Assembly: GCF_910592395.1 (NCBI RefSeq)
Contig: NC_088318.1
Location: 16,988,349-17,052,348 of the forward strand
Origin: Lineus longissimus
Lineage: Eukaryota > Nemertea > Pilidiophora > Heteronemertea > Lineidae
Direction of reading: 5' to 3'
Length of the DNA stretch: 64,000 nt
This document shows, one piece after another, positions 35,801-52,577 of this stretch. A program made the position numbers and the translations under genes. A model generated the notes under the pieces. The model saw only the letters and a list, made by a program, of their open reading frames with translations. It was not told the DNA's origin and did no database searches. Positions within the stretch are counted from its first letter, which is position 1. Every line of letters starts with the position of its first letter.

Positions 35801-35840
35801 GGACGTTGCTAGAGACTTTGCTAAGATGAAATTGAATTAA
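26881..35840 (+). CDS. AARS1: Alanyl-tRNA synthetase, cytoplasmic (966 aa)
   Basis: Eighteen coding exons: 26881-27027, 27176-27364, 27591-27736, 28038-28229, 28352-28496, 28744-28892, 29108-29367, 29596-29720, 31942-32086, 32420-32589, 32752-32865, 33152-33289, 33509-33649, 34261-34373, 34645-34885, 34979-35098, 35181-35369, 35664-35840. Together they give 966 codons plus stop; human AARS1 is 968 aa, so the gene is complete. The enzyme charges tRNA-Ala with alanine in the cytosol. Class II core motifs: [14 protein letters not shown] (about 99-112), GDTGPCGPC (180-188), DTGMGLERI (240-248). The editing domain keeps HTGTH (604-608) and CGGTH (722-726), the zinc-binding residues used to clear Ser/Gly-tRNA. 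The C-Ala region ends in [15 protein letters not shown] and a short basic tail. There is no obvious mitochondrial presequence, which supports the cytosolic form. Intron 8 (29721-31941) is the largest. Confidence 0.97.
28545..28655 (+). repeat. Dispersed repeat, copy A (AARS intron 5)
   Basis: The segment with TTTTGGTCCCTAATTGGCC, AGTATTTGTCAGTC and GAGGGGTTGCACTGTA resembles 33340-33475 in intron 12 of the same gene, same orientation. Family unknown. Confidence 0.45.
29721..31941 (+). other. AARS intron 8 (2.2 kb), non-coding
   Basis: The longest AARS intron. It contains C-rich patches (about 30066 and 30650) and A/T-rich stretches, and no credible coding frame. Compared with the other AARS introns (mostly 100-600 bp, up to 1 kb) it looks expanded, probably by an inserted repeat I cannot classify. 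Confidence 0.5.
33340..33475 (+). repeat. Dispersed repeat, copy B (AARS intron 12)
   Basis: Shares TTTGGTCCCAAATTGGTCAT, CAGCATTTGTCAATCC and GAGTGGTTCTACTGT with copy A at 28545-28655, diverged. It lies wholly inside the intron. Confidence 0.45.
33815..34040 (+). repeat. Degenerate tandem repeat in AARS intron 13
   Basis: Repeated phrases such as GGCATGCACGGTGCAT, CATGCACTGTGCATCAGG and GGCATGCACGATGCATTGG alternate with CCCATAGCC and TACATCTTGG blocks. Units are about 50-90 bp and imperfect. Confidence 0.55.
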
Positions 35841-36370
35841 GGGTGCATCATTACAGTTTGGTATCATTTTATGGAGTGCACAATGCGGTTTGGTTCAAAC
35901 AGCGTCAGTTGCGTTACTGATGTTTATGGGTCACCCAAGATCATGAACAGATTGAGACTGGTTAGTCTCCACTATGTTTTTCGTTAGTAAACAGACTGCA
36001 ATGGGCACTAGCAAGATAATAAGCGGTGTCTCTGTACAGTGTATACATGTATCAATGTATCATGTTTCAAAACCAATTGTCCGGTTAGCAGACTTTCAGG
36101 GCGGGGGGGGGGGGGTTGTTCGGTCTCTATATAAAATGGAAACTAACTCGAAATGTAGAAATATTGGGAGGGTTGGTTGTAGAATTATTGCACATGTAAC
36201 TGCTAAGTTTAACATTCATCGACTCTCATTCTTGCTGAGGAATAGTTATTTATTTGTTCATTTAAATATACATCTGAAATCAATGTGCTAATTTGGATTT
36301 GTTTGCAATATGGCGAGGTGTTCTTGGATGTAAACATACTGATGAAATTAAAGAATCATTACCATGCATT
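35841..36370 (+). other. AARS 3' UTR
   Basis: Non-coding sequence after the AARS stop. A run of 13 G lies at about 36103-36115. ATTAAA at 36347-36352 is the likely poly(A) signal; no upstream AATAAA is visible. Confidence 0.5.
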
Positions 36371-36748
36371 TACATGCCATTTCTTTTGTTGTTTTTATAT
36401 GAGAATTTTATGAGTTAAGGGACAATGTCACAACCACATTCCACCAGGAAATTGGCTGTAAAAGACAATGTCACAACCACGTGCACGTTCCACGATACAG
36501 TTGGGTACAATGACACAACTGAGCTCCACTGAACTGCTTACTGTAGAGTGAGAATGTTTAGTATTCATAAAATAGTCTTGCATGTGCATGAATTTCGTCT
36601 ACGTAAAACTTGGAATGCCAGTCTGCTCTGAATTCTTTCGTTTGAACTCTTGACAGACTGCCATTCAGCACTACAACCTACATATCTGAGCACTACCCAT
36701 TTATATGTATACACAAGGTAGGTTGGACAAAGAGACAGTACCAACTGC

Positions 36749-36802
36749 GGTGTTCAAACCAGGGACCTCTTCACCACTCACTGAGCCACTACTCCACAGC
36801 AG
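36749..36802 (-). mobile_element. tRNA-like SINE head
   Basis: Reading the minus strand, GTAGTGGCTCAGTGAGTGG followed by GGTCCCTGGTTTGAACACC resembles A- and B-box spacing of a tRNA-derived element and is related to the head at 4703. The body is not defined. Confidence 0.4.
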
Positions 36803-37087
36803 CGCCTTTACACCTTCAGCGCCGGCGCGGTGTTTCCCCCCCCCCAAATATCCCCCTTTTCAGAGCCCCAGAAAAAAAAGTATAAGAGATGGCTGCATAA
36901 GGTCTTTTGCGGTAACTTCTCCAAGACAAGGTCTTCTTGAATCAATAGCGTTATGTTAGCTACAACTGAACTATATTTTATTTTTTGGTTCAAAAATGAC
37001 CAAAATGACCCCCTTTCCAACACCCCCCGACCCCCCTAAAAGTTCCCGGTGTCGGAACAGCTTTATTTTGTTATTCAGTGGTTTGGT

Positions 37088-37201
37088 CTTTTCAGTTCCT
37101 ACTTTTCCCTGAAGATGGCAATGGCGTAGTTCTTCCATGAAGTCATTTAAAGTTCTGAACTACGCCATTGCCATCTTCAGGGCACGGTAGGAACTGAAAA
37201 G
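37088..37201. repeat. Long inverted repeat (hairpin)
   Basis: The arms at 37088-37132 and 37157-37201 are complementary over about 45 bp, with a single 4-5 base mismatch block. They contain CTTTTCAGTTCCTAC and CCTGAAGATGGCAATGGCG, separated by about 24 bp. A third, direct partial copy follows at 37222-37262 with four or five changes. Confidence 0.85.
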
Positions 37202-37440
37202 AACGTTTGGCCTTTCCATCCTTGCCCTGAAGATGGCGATGGCGCAGTTCTGTCATGAAGTCCACGAGACTCAGATAACCAGCTCAAAGAGGGACTTGGG
37301 CCACGTAGATCAACGCGGTTCGGCGCTGAAGGTGTGTTAGGAGACGATGTTCCAACCACGTTGATTCACTGGGCAGTTTGTTGTAAGGACAGTGTCACAT
37401 AGAGTAAATGCTTGACAGAAGAACGGCATAGACTGATTAA

Positions 37441-38213
37441 GTTCAGATTCAAATATATTTATTGAATATAAAACCATTTCAGTATAAGGAATGGTGATAC
37501 AAGAATTAATCACAATCACATGAGTTTATCCAGTTGATATCAAAATGTATAATTTTAAAATGATTCCTATCAAATATTATTAGATAAAATATGGACTAAA
37601 AACAAAATCTAGCCTCGCTGTGTCGGGAACTTCCCCAGTATGCAGTATCTGTAACTATACCTTCGTAGTGGTTGTCATTAATTCTTGGGACTCCTTTATA
37701 TCTCCCTCTCCCATCTCGAGTATAAAATATTTGTTGATGTCTTGAATCATAGAGGATATACCAATAAGCACCAATAAGTAGGGCCTTATAGGGCCTACAT
37801 ACATGTACTGTAGATGTTTCATGTACTAGCATGTACATGTATGTAAACCATGATGTTCAAACAAAATATACAACAAAATCAACATTTAGATAAAATTGGC
37901 ACTCATTTGTATACAAGAATGACATTGCATTCTCTGTAATCAGTTTGTTCATGCGGATACGTGTGTGTGCACCAAATGTGCAAGCAATAGTCATAAATGT
38001 CATATGGTTGTGATCTCAAGGTTGCTGTGCTCACTGCACTGTCTACTGCCCAGGCAATTCCTCAATGAATTTGCAGGAAAGGTAAAGAGCCATGTTTGAT
38101 CAGGTATTGATCCAATAAGGGAGGTCTTGCCTTGAGAGCGTACATAATACTGCATTATTCCAGTAAACAGCAGTCATATGAATCTCAACAAAAATATGAG
38201 GCAATTGACGAGA
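37441..38213 (-). other. Rab gene 3' UTR
   Basis: Sequence after the Rab stop on the minus strand, with AATAAA at 37463-37458 as the likely poly(A) signal. No other feature is seen. Confidence 0.5.
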
Positions 38214-40259
38214 TTATGATTTGCAGCATCCTTTCGAAGATTTCTGCCGCTCTGCCGTCCTCCGTGATGGCAATCGAACCAGTGAGCTATTTTTGTCTTG
38301 GATTTCGGCAGGAAGACTGCGGCCTGGAAGTAACACACAACAGTTATGAATGATGAATACTTTCCCAGAGCAATTTGACAGGTTTGGCAAGGCCGATTTC
38401 CATAATCCAGGCCTCCTGATAACTGTTACCAGAAGAATCTTTTTCATCTAGATATCAACTTAATATTGAATTAACAAAGAGAAAAAAGTGAACCTACTTA
38501 TTTCAATGAATAATTCATTAACATTTTGTCCTGTTTTGGCGCTGGTTTCCAGGAATATAGAATGGCACGATTCGGAGAAGGCCTTGGCGTCTGGAAAGAA
38601 ATGTCAACTTTTGTCAAGCACAGGTTTCATAACTATGGGTGAGGCTTTAGTGAGGCAAAGGACGCCACAACCTGGTTTTAATATAGCTGGAAGATAAACT
38701 GAGAAATGCCACACCTAACAACAAGACCTCTCAGAGAAAAGCTGTCTTTGAAGACAAGATTTTCTTGAAATAACTGTGTACCTACCTTCAAATGTGACCT
38801 CTCTAAGGTCACCAAGGTCACACTTGTTTCCACACAACGCAACCAGGAGATTTGGCGGCCCATACCTCTGCAGCTCTTTGATCCAGCCTTTCAAACAATT
38901 GAAACTATCCTAAAATGAAGACAGTTAAAAATGCAGTTCGGGCTGTCCCTTAGCTAGACCAGTCCAATAACATTTACCTTAACCCAATTAGCAAATACAT
39001 ACTGCTGTCAATTCGAAAATTAAAAAGAGATATCCTAACATACAAAGGTTGCTATCTTCCTCACCATGCTCACATGGATATTGCAAAAAGTTAGGAGCTC
39101 CGAGCATTTGCTTGGCTCACATGATTTAGTGATTACTGTATTACTGACTATAGTTGGGACTAGATTGGAGCCAAAGAATTGGTTGGTCTGCAGTGTCAGA
39201 ATGGACAAAAAATGTTGACAGTTACCTCCTCTGTTATGTCATAGACCACTATTGCAGCTGCTGCTCCTCTGTAATACATTGGTGCCAGGGCTCGATACTG
39301 AAAAAAAACAAGGGATAAGTTGAATTGGATATCTGAATATGACTGTATAGAAGCAAGGTCACACTAAATTATGAGTAAATGGACTGTTCTTGGAAGAAAA
39401 TTCAACAAAACATGGTCATTACTGAGTCGAAAAATTATTGCCTCTTGTCATTACTAATGTAAAAATAGCAAAGACCACCTCCTCCTTAAAACAAACCTTT
39501 TCTTGACCTGCTGTATCCCATATCTGAAACTTATATACAGTTCCATCCAAAATGAATGTCTTTGTCATGAACAAGGCCCTGAAAGTGAAATGATCAAATT
39601 GTAAAGATGTAGAATATACTGATATTGTGTCATATAACTCAGTAAAATGAAATTCAGTTTTACAGTGTGGTTAAATGCCAAGATCAAATATGTTTCTTTG
39701 ACACATGACCTGCCTGTATACAATCTGCAGGACAGTCAGAGTATGGAAAACAATGGACAGGTTTTTTCGCTCCTTTGTTTTGCCCTCATTGACAAGTCAA
39801 TTTTTCAGGCATCCATCCTAATTGCCATCACTGTTCGCCTCAGACATAACACTCTTACCCTATAGTTGTTTCTGTGACTTTGAATGTTTCAGAGACAAAT
39901 CTTTCCGCAATGCATGTCTTCCCTACTCCCATTTTCTGCAGAAGAAAAAATGTACATTACTTTCCTTTAAATGACAGACAAAATATCTTACATTTAACAT
40001 CATGTATGTCGTGGGACAATAAATACATCCATTGCTTTGGTCCTCTTCAAAGCCAAAGGGATTCTCCTGATGACAGCTACCTCTGCACTCCAACTGCACT
40101 GGTACAATGCGCAGATTTCACCAAAACAATCAACATGACAAATCAGCAACCTTGTGGTCAATGCTGATTGTTATAATGGTCAAATGAGAGAGGTAAGGAG
40201 TTGTGATTAAAGAGTAGACTCACCCCCACAAGGCAGATCTTGACTTCTCTGATAGCCAT
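38214..40259 (-). CDS. RAB22A: Rab22/Rab31-like small GTPase (197 aa)
   Basis: Seven exons in transcript order: 40259-40224, 39935-39859, 39578-39497, 39297-39226, 38909-38786, 38590-38498, 38323-38214; they join in frame to 197 codons plus stop. The start MAIREVKICLVG matches the Rab22A/Rab31 N-terminus. GTPase motifs: P-loop GKMGVGKT (12-19), effector Thr36 in TTIG, WDTAGQE (58-64) with catalytic Gln63, NKCD (117-120), SAK (147-149). RALAPMYYRGAAAAIVVYD and NVNELFIEIS are also close to Rab22A. The tail ends CCKS, so geranylgeranylation would be on a CCXX-type motif. Rab22/31 act in early-endosome and TGN traffic (family knowledge). An oddity is Lys13, where Rabs normally have Asp or similar. 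Assignment to Rab22A rather than Rab31 is not resolved. It is head to head with PRMT5. Confidence 0.88.
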
Positions 40260-41113
40260 CGTAACCAGGATGCTTCTAACCCAAGGCCATAGAGAAATCA
40301 GAAAATTTTGGTACTAACTAAGCAACTCTAATACAGAAAGCTGTCACTTATCACTACTAGACTTCACCAAGTATGTGTATTAGGCCTACTTCCTAAACTA
40401 TCACACGACACCAGGTCACTTCCGAGGTCGAGGTTGTCAAAAATTCGTCTGCTAAAATGTACATTATTTACTTCAGTTCAACTTCAGGCAGCATTGTTTC
40501 AAAAAAAATAATGGGTTACCACGGCCCCGGACCTCGCCTAGTTCTGTCTTGGCTTAGGATCACGGCATCACCACTATCATTAAGGATGGTTAAACTGCGG
40601 GTTAGGGGGTGGGGAGCCTTTTTGCGCCGAGTGAAGTCAATCATCATGATCATACCGAAACGAAGTCGAGAATTTTTTCAATTATAGTACCAAATTTTAT
40701 CCAATGAACGACTTTGTTACAAATTGAACCAATCTCCTAATTTTGGGAAGAAAACTTGTTTTCCTCTGCCAACGCGGCCACATCACAATTAATAGATGTT
40801 GTAGCAATATGCGTAACATTAAATAGTGCATAGTTTATTAGGGTATTATTTGCCTTACGTTCAAGAAATTTCAAAAATATGTATACATATATTTAAAAAA
40901 AATAGTTTTTGATATATATTTAAGTAAAACTATTATAATAAGTTGAGGTTTTAAAAATTTGTTTGGAACATTACTAGAAATGAAAATGGAGGCTGCGTTT
41001 GTGGTCAGAGGTTTTCTGTCAGTTCCAGAAGTTTTTGGTGATGGAGATTGTAAAATCACATGTGAATGATTGAAAATTACATTTTGTCCAAATAAAACGT
41101 CAAATTGAATGAA
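40260..41113. promoter_or_regulatory. Bidirectional promoter region Rab / PRMT5
   Basis: Only 854 bp separate the two start codons, so both promoters and 5' UTRs must lie here. The left 450 bp is less AT-rich than the right, which is very AT-rich. No TATA box is clear for either side. Bidirectional activity is inferred from layout. Confidence 0.5.
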
Positions 41114-46655
<5,542 letters not shown>

Positions 46656-48162
46656 AGGACATGATTCACAACCACAATGGACGCTCCTATGCTGAGGTCT
46701 GGAGGAGGTGATTGAGACATTAAGAATAAAGTTAGCTGTTGTGGCCTCGTTTCAAGAAACATTGCTTTTTCGGACTTCGGCCATTTTAAGTTCTGATCCA
46801 GTAAGGGTGCTCCTGATAGTATCGGCCTGAAGGCGTCAGTGTGGATACGATAACTGTGTTCTGTAGAGCCTATTGAGGTTCATAATAAGCTAGAAAAGAT
46901 ACCAAGTTGTGATTCCATATGATTTTTCTTAAGATAAGAATAAAAAGATAAGGAATCTGATATGATTTCCGTAGTGTCATCTATTTTGTAATCTGTGTCG
47001 TTAAAAGTTCACTCTTTTCCTGGGTAACCCTTTTCATCATTTTGTTAAATACAAACCAATTTGATTTAGGTGTGACCCATATTGTGATGCTCTGCTCTAA
47101 ATCATGAGAGCTTCCTGGTGTGGAAGTTCTGAAGTTATTTTCTGTTGTTGACTATTTGGCGTAATGTTTTGGTTTGCACAAGTCCCATACAAATAGTGTA
47201 TAGTTGGATCCTTGTAAGAAGATATTTTTTGAATTAATGTGCTGTTGGTCAAGAAAGAGATTCGGTAATTAAAGGTAATCATGTATTTTGTTTCTTTTTT
47301 GGTGTTTCACTAAATCATGGCATTTTATAATAAAAGATAGTTGAAAAAAAAATTTGTCGGATTATTCCACAGAGGTGGCATATGGGTCGAACAGCTACAA
47401 TCACTGAAGCTGGTTCTGGTTCTTTTCATGGCAGGAGAAGGTCTTTTCCAACATAGAATCCTTTCTGCATCGATTTCTATCTTTATGGGGAAAAAATGAA
47501 GCTGAATGTATTTCATATAAATTAAATTTATTTACAGCTCAATGTGCAAAATGTCTATCACAGATACATGTACAAGAAACACATTTGCATTCACTGAGCG
47601 AGGTAATTGTGTTTGGAAAACAACGGGTAGAAATACAATGCACATGTGATGTACATGTTCAATGTTTCGCAGAGAAGCACACAATTAGTTTCCGAGTGTA
47701 CATGTATGTACATTTTATGGAATAAGTTTGTGCAATGATACAAGTTCCTTTGATTATAAACTGTGTTAAGATTTCAATTGATGAGAATCTGCTTCTTCTT
47801 TGACCTGAAGTACACGAATACTGGATATTTTGATGACCATTTACAAGTTTTGTGCAAATCACCAAAATAAGTCCCACTTCCAAAGTGTCTTTGCTGATTC
47901 CCTTTATCTATTGACTATGTGTATCTCATCGAAGGTCTCCCTCACATTCTGCAGTCTCTGCTAGAGCTGCCTCCTCGTCATTTGAGCCTGATAAAGTCTC
48001 ACACCCCAATGTTTCTTCGCTAATTTCCTCACAAGTGTAATCCTGTTATGGTCACGCTCTCATCCGTACATGCTTCCTTCAATCCCATCATCTACGTACA
48101 AGGTCTCCCATCGCAACGTGTCTTGGCTCGTTCCCACGTCATTCTCCCATCTGTCTTCCTTG
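46656..48162. other. Convergent 3' regions of PRMT5 and RDH
   Basis: PRMT5 has AATAAA at 46725-46730 and 46939-46944. The RDH gene has a minus-strand AATAAA at 47532-47527. The stretch between holds no gene that I can support. Confidence 0.5.
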
Positions 48163-50453
48163 TCACTTCAGCCCCACTAAAGTCTCGCTCACATCCCACA
48201 GGGTCTCGGCAGCATCCTCATCATATGCTTCACCACTACATTTCTTCTCTTTGCAATCGCTGAAAGCCAGAACAGGACACTTATCAACAAGTTTTTTCAT
48301 CGGTCAAGATTTTCTTGTGTAACTAGGAAATAATTTGACTGGACCATCCTATCACCCAAAGATGAAATGCCTAGCAGCAATGGCTGCAGAGATATACTGT
48401 GGAAACTAAACGAACAGATGGCACCCGCATTAACAATACCCCTCTAGCCTTTAGGGCTGAGGGGTAAAACAAGAACTGAATGTCTTGAACCTACCTAAAA
48501 TACTTTCCCGACACTGTCTCAAGTTCCTCTGCGACACAGCAATATATTGATGTCTGGGCTCCTTGGACAGTAGTCTTCAAGAACAACTGCGAGAAACCAG
48601 CAACACCAGGCAACTTGGTTAGCCCGGCATGTCTGCCAAAGTCGCTGTTGATTGTACCGGGATGGAGCGTGTTCGCAGTCACACCAGTACCTGCGGGTAG
48701 AAATCAAAATCGACTCAGAATATCCCAGACATTTCCTATGTTTTTAACCAGATATTAGCATTCGCGATATGTTTAGCGTTATTGAGCAATTTCAAATGCA
48801 TTCACTGGAGCTAACCTACCTTTAAGTCTTTTGGCCAACTCCTTTGTAAAGTATATATTTGCCAACTTGCTGTCCGGGTAAACCTTGAGCCTTTGATAAC
48901 TCTTTTCATATGCTAAGTCATCGAAGTCAATCTTCCCCCACTTGTGCGCAACTGAGGAGACATTTACAACACGACTTGGGGCACAGGACTTCAATCTGTC
49001 CAGGAGCAGGTTGGTTAACAGAAAATGACCTGAAAGTGAGGAGCAAACGGAATCAGTTAAATCTGAAATAATGTTACAATGTCAATAATATATCATTCAG
49101 AATTTGATAACTCCACTCTTATAACCCTAGGCTTTGTATCTTGTCTCTTGTAATTTACAAAATGTCTGTCTGCTTGATGTATGTTAGTACAAAAATTGTA
49201 TCACTTGTCCGTCGTTATATATTTCTTATCTTACCATAGTGGTTTGAGGCCATGGTCAACTCCAGCCCATCCTTTGTGATGACTCTCTCAGGTAACCACC
49301 CGCAACCAGCATTGTTTAACAGGATATCTAATCTGTCTTCCTCTGGAACAAATTTATGGCGCATTTAGTTAGGATCCGCAATGTTGACATTCTCAAAATA
49401 CAGCAGCCACACTTTTATTCTTTTCATTCTTTAGGCATGTTCATGTATTCTGGGCTAAATGTACCAACATGCCCCATTTACAAACCTTTAAGAAACTTCT
49501 CCACAAATTTTCTAACAGACGTTAGTGACGAGAGGTCAACCTCCATGACCTTGACATTCCTGCCATTGTCGAGTCTCGAGATGATATCGTCTGCTGCCTC
49601 GCGGCCTTTGTTGACATTCCGACATGCTAGGATCACCCTGGCACCTGAAGTGGAATTGAAGTGGAAATCAGTCAAAGACCTTGAGATGTCAGAACTTTGC
49701 AGGGGGAGGGGTTCTTTAGGTTCACAGCTGTGATAATGGACATCACTGCTCGTCAACTGCTACATTCTAACAGAGGAATATCAGCTCTTATGCAAGACAA
49801 ACAAACCTCTTTTCGCCAAATCTTCAGCAGCAATCTTTCCAATGCCTGTGTTGGCTCCAGTCACCACCACTGTTTCCCCATCAAGCCTTGCTTTACTTTG
49901 ACACATCGGACTGAAATTAAACAGAACAGTCATTACTGAAGGCCCTAGGGTTATATATGTAGCCAGCACATCAGGCAGTAAAGTCCTGCTATAAGACCCA
50001 CACCACTTCATAGGCCTTCATCAATAAGAAAGTAGCTATCCACACATTGGACAATGAATATTTAAAAGTTTTCGGAGCTACTGCAGAATACCCGGGACAC
50101 TCTGTGCTAAATGATAGGAATGTGTACATTATGTACAGAGGGACAGAGTGTACATAATGTACAGAGCTACTACTGTCCCGGCTATTCTGTAGGCCTAGTT
50201 AGGCCAAGTTTTCAAATGTGAGCCCCTATAAGGGCAAACTGGCTTTATTTTGCATCATTGATCATGTCAATGTGATTGGGACACCCTGTATACTAAAGTT
50301 GGAACTTGGAAATATATCACGATATGGTCCTCAAAAGACTTTTGAATAAAACTCCTACCTGGAGAATTTCATGTAGAGCACCACACCAAGAAAGACTACG
50401 ATGCCCAAAAGTAAAATTGAGAAAACAACCCCAGCGATCTCGAGAAAAGTCAT
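48163..50453 (-). CDS. Retinol dehydrogenase-like short-chain dehydrogenase (322 aa)
   Basis: Seven exons in transcript order: 50453-50359, 49910-49807, 49644-49486, 49342-49235, 49029-48820, 48690-48495, 48259-48163; the frame joins to 322 residues. The last exon is short; it follows from the donor after GKYF and continues SDCKEKK to a TGA. An N-terminal hydrophobic segment (about 6-29) should anchor it in a membrane. SDR motifs: TGANTGIG (49-56) for cofactor, NNAG (129-132), catalytic Ser181, Tyr206 and Lys210 in [18 protein letters not shown] and SGKYFSDC follow the RDH11-14 pattern. Such enzymes reduce retinal or other aldehydes with NADPH at ER or mitochondrial membranes (family knowledge). 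Which RDH subtype it is, and its substrate, cannot be told from sequence alone. Confidence 0.9.
50078..50192. repeat. Nested palindromic element in RDH intron 1
   Basis: The outer ends CTACTGCAGAATACCCGGGACA and TGTCCCGGCTATTCTGTAG are inverted repeats with small differences. Inside, two near-palindromes, TGTACATTATGTACA and TGTACATAATGTACA, are separated by AGAGGGACAGAG. The 115-bp unit has no coding capacity and is probably a MITE. Confidence 0.65.
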
Positions 50454-50729
50454 TTTTAATTGACCAGGATATGAGAAATGTCAGAAATAGTGGAATATAC
50501 TGTTTATTCAGTACCTCAAACACTCACTTGGTGGAGTGGCTACAAATATTATACCTAGATGTAGTCAAAAAGAATTTATGGTCATTTTTGAACACCATCA
50601 CAAAGCCTAAGTCAATTGACATGTAATATGCATGTTTCTATTGTCTTTGGAGTCTAGTATGTTGATATGAGACACGAAGTTATTGAAGATGTTGAATTGG
50701 TACAACGCTTCAACGTAGGCCAATAACTT

Positions 50730-50757
50730 TTTGGCGGGAAGATTTGAAATTCCCGCT
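50730..50757. promoter_or_regulatory. Paired E2F-like sites upstream of RDH
   Basis: TTTGGCGGGAA at about 50730-50740 and the inverted TTCCCGC at about 50751-50756 lie roughly 280 bp upstream of the RDH start codon. The first matches the E2F consensus exactly. Function is inferred. Confidence 0.4.
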
Positions 50758-52565
50758 CATAGCGTTTTCGCGCAAATTTGTCATCTGCCCAAAGTAAAGG
50801 CTTAGTAAGGATAAGGAACACCTGTACTAAAATTATTTTCAACGTCCTTGGTGAAATTAATCTATTATACGCCTGTGTTGGTCTACACACCTAAGTCAGT
50901 AGAGCCGGCGTTCAAATGTCAGTCTTTCCTAACTGTCATCTCCATCATTTCAATCCGGCGCTGCGAAGGATTATCGGGATGAGTGTAGAGTCAATCTACC
51001 TCAAGCAGTGGTCTCGAGTGCCTAACTATAAACATGATGGTTGGTAATAAAAGTATTGGAAATATAATTTAGGCTGGAACGCTTGCCCGGAATACAAATG
51101 TAGGACCCTATATTCGAGCAGCGGGTAAAAGCGCGCATCGTATTCTCAAGATGTTCAGAAACTTTGAAACCTTCAATTCAGTAATGCGACTGGCAAAGTA
51201 ACTGGGTATTGGCGCCAATACTTAAGTACCCTTCACAGATCCTAGTCCAGAGTGCTGTTCAAAATAAAAATCGCCAGCCTGGCTTTAATTTATCGTGGCG
51301 TTATCGTTATCGTTCCCTTAAGTTTCGTCGAGGCGTTGTATAAACATCGATGTTTAAGTTGGTTACTCTTTTGAACAATCTGGCCAAAATGATAGCCATA
51401 TTTACCCCACGGTTTGGTTGGATTCCAAGCTGGTGGTCAATGCCTAATGATCCCTGTAATAGTTTGGTGTCCCGTGAAGTCAAGAAGACACGGATGACGA
51501 AAGTGCGTTGACAGCTTGTCATGATTAGACCTATACCTTCGCGCGGGCTGTCGCAATTCGGGCTACACGGGCAATTAAACCTTTAAATTCAAATTGGAAG
51601 GCCCCTGGGATCCCCAGAGATCCGTATGTGCGTGGTGGGATGGAAAGAGCGTCGCTCTATAGTTCTAAAGTTTTCTAATTCGGCTAAAAACTGTTCATGA
51701 CTTTGTTAGTTATGGGCATTGGGTAAACGTTTTTCGGTATATTCATCAGCTGCTCGATAGTTTTACAAAAATATCCAAAAGGTAATAATTTTGAGGATTG
51801 GCATTGTATAAAAATGTGTGTTTCGATAGAATTTGGGTAGACGGCGCGAGTGTACTTGAATGTATCTCGAATCCTTTATTGAATTTTTCGAGCACAGATC
51901 ACACTTTCTGATACAGTTAAAATTGTTCCTAATAACTGTGTTGTTAGCAGTTTGTTTCCGAAGATGAGTTTATGCCCGTGAATCAACACCCCGGCCACAC
52001 CGACGGGGAGAGAGGTGCCCGGTCCCTGGGCGCGGTCCGCTCTGACAGCGGGAGACGCCGACTGATTGCTCCTTTGATCGTTGGCCGGTCTCCACGCGGA
52101 GGTGATAATGAGTTTGATTGGGGTTCCAAGTGCTGACCCATCCCCTAGACAGATGAATGTCTCAACAGGACGGGACCAATCCATTCATCTTGGAATGGTG
52201 ATAATTTTGTTTGTACACAGGCGTTATCTTGTCCCGGGCGAGTAAGGACTAGCAGAACAATATTTAAAATCGCACTTTTTTATACTGCTGCAAGTGATAA
52301 TTTAACGCATTTTTCAGTTTCTTAAACATGGTAAAGAAAACAGAGATTGGACGATACGTACAGTCTCATTTAACTAATGAAATACAAAACTTCACTGCTT
52401 TGGTCGCACTCGCTTAGAGCTCTGCATCTGACTTGATGGGAGAAAATGACAAATTTCCTGGGCGCACCCGTCTGTCGCCTGCTTCCTGAAGGATTTACGG
52501 AACCGGATTTACATATTGTTTTTAATGTAAAAAAGGGAAGCAGGGATTATGCAGCATAGAAAACA

Positions 52566-52577
52566 TTCCCGCCAAAA
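52566..52577 (-). promoter_or_regulatory. E2F-like site upstream of ESRP
   Basis: TTCCCGCCAAAA is the reverse complement of the E2F consensus TTTTGGCGGGAA. It is about 440 bp upstream of the ESRP start codon. Confidence 0.35.

Larger units (their letters stand above)
36371..37440. other. Convergent spacer between AARS and the Rab gene
   Basis: No gene is visible. It contains a short tandem repeat (ACAATGTCACAACCAC, at 36422 and 36463, with a weaker third copy), a tRNA-like SINE head on the minus strand (36802-36749), and a long hairpin (37088-37201) with a third related copy beside it. Confidence 0.5.

Noticed and set aside
50278-50292. A lone mariner-type terminal sequence, GGGACACCCTGTATA
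   Set aside because: No convincing partner end was found, so it is mentioned only in a finding and not as an element.
51876-52184. A 102-codon minus-strand frame in the GC-rich patch between RDH and ESRP
   Set aside because: No recognisable domain or supporting splice structure; GC-rich promoter DNA often lacks stops by chance.
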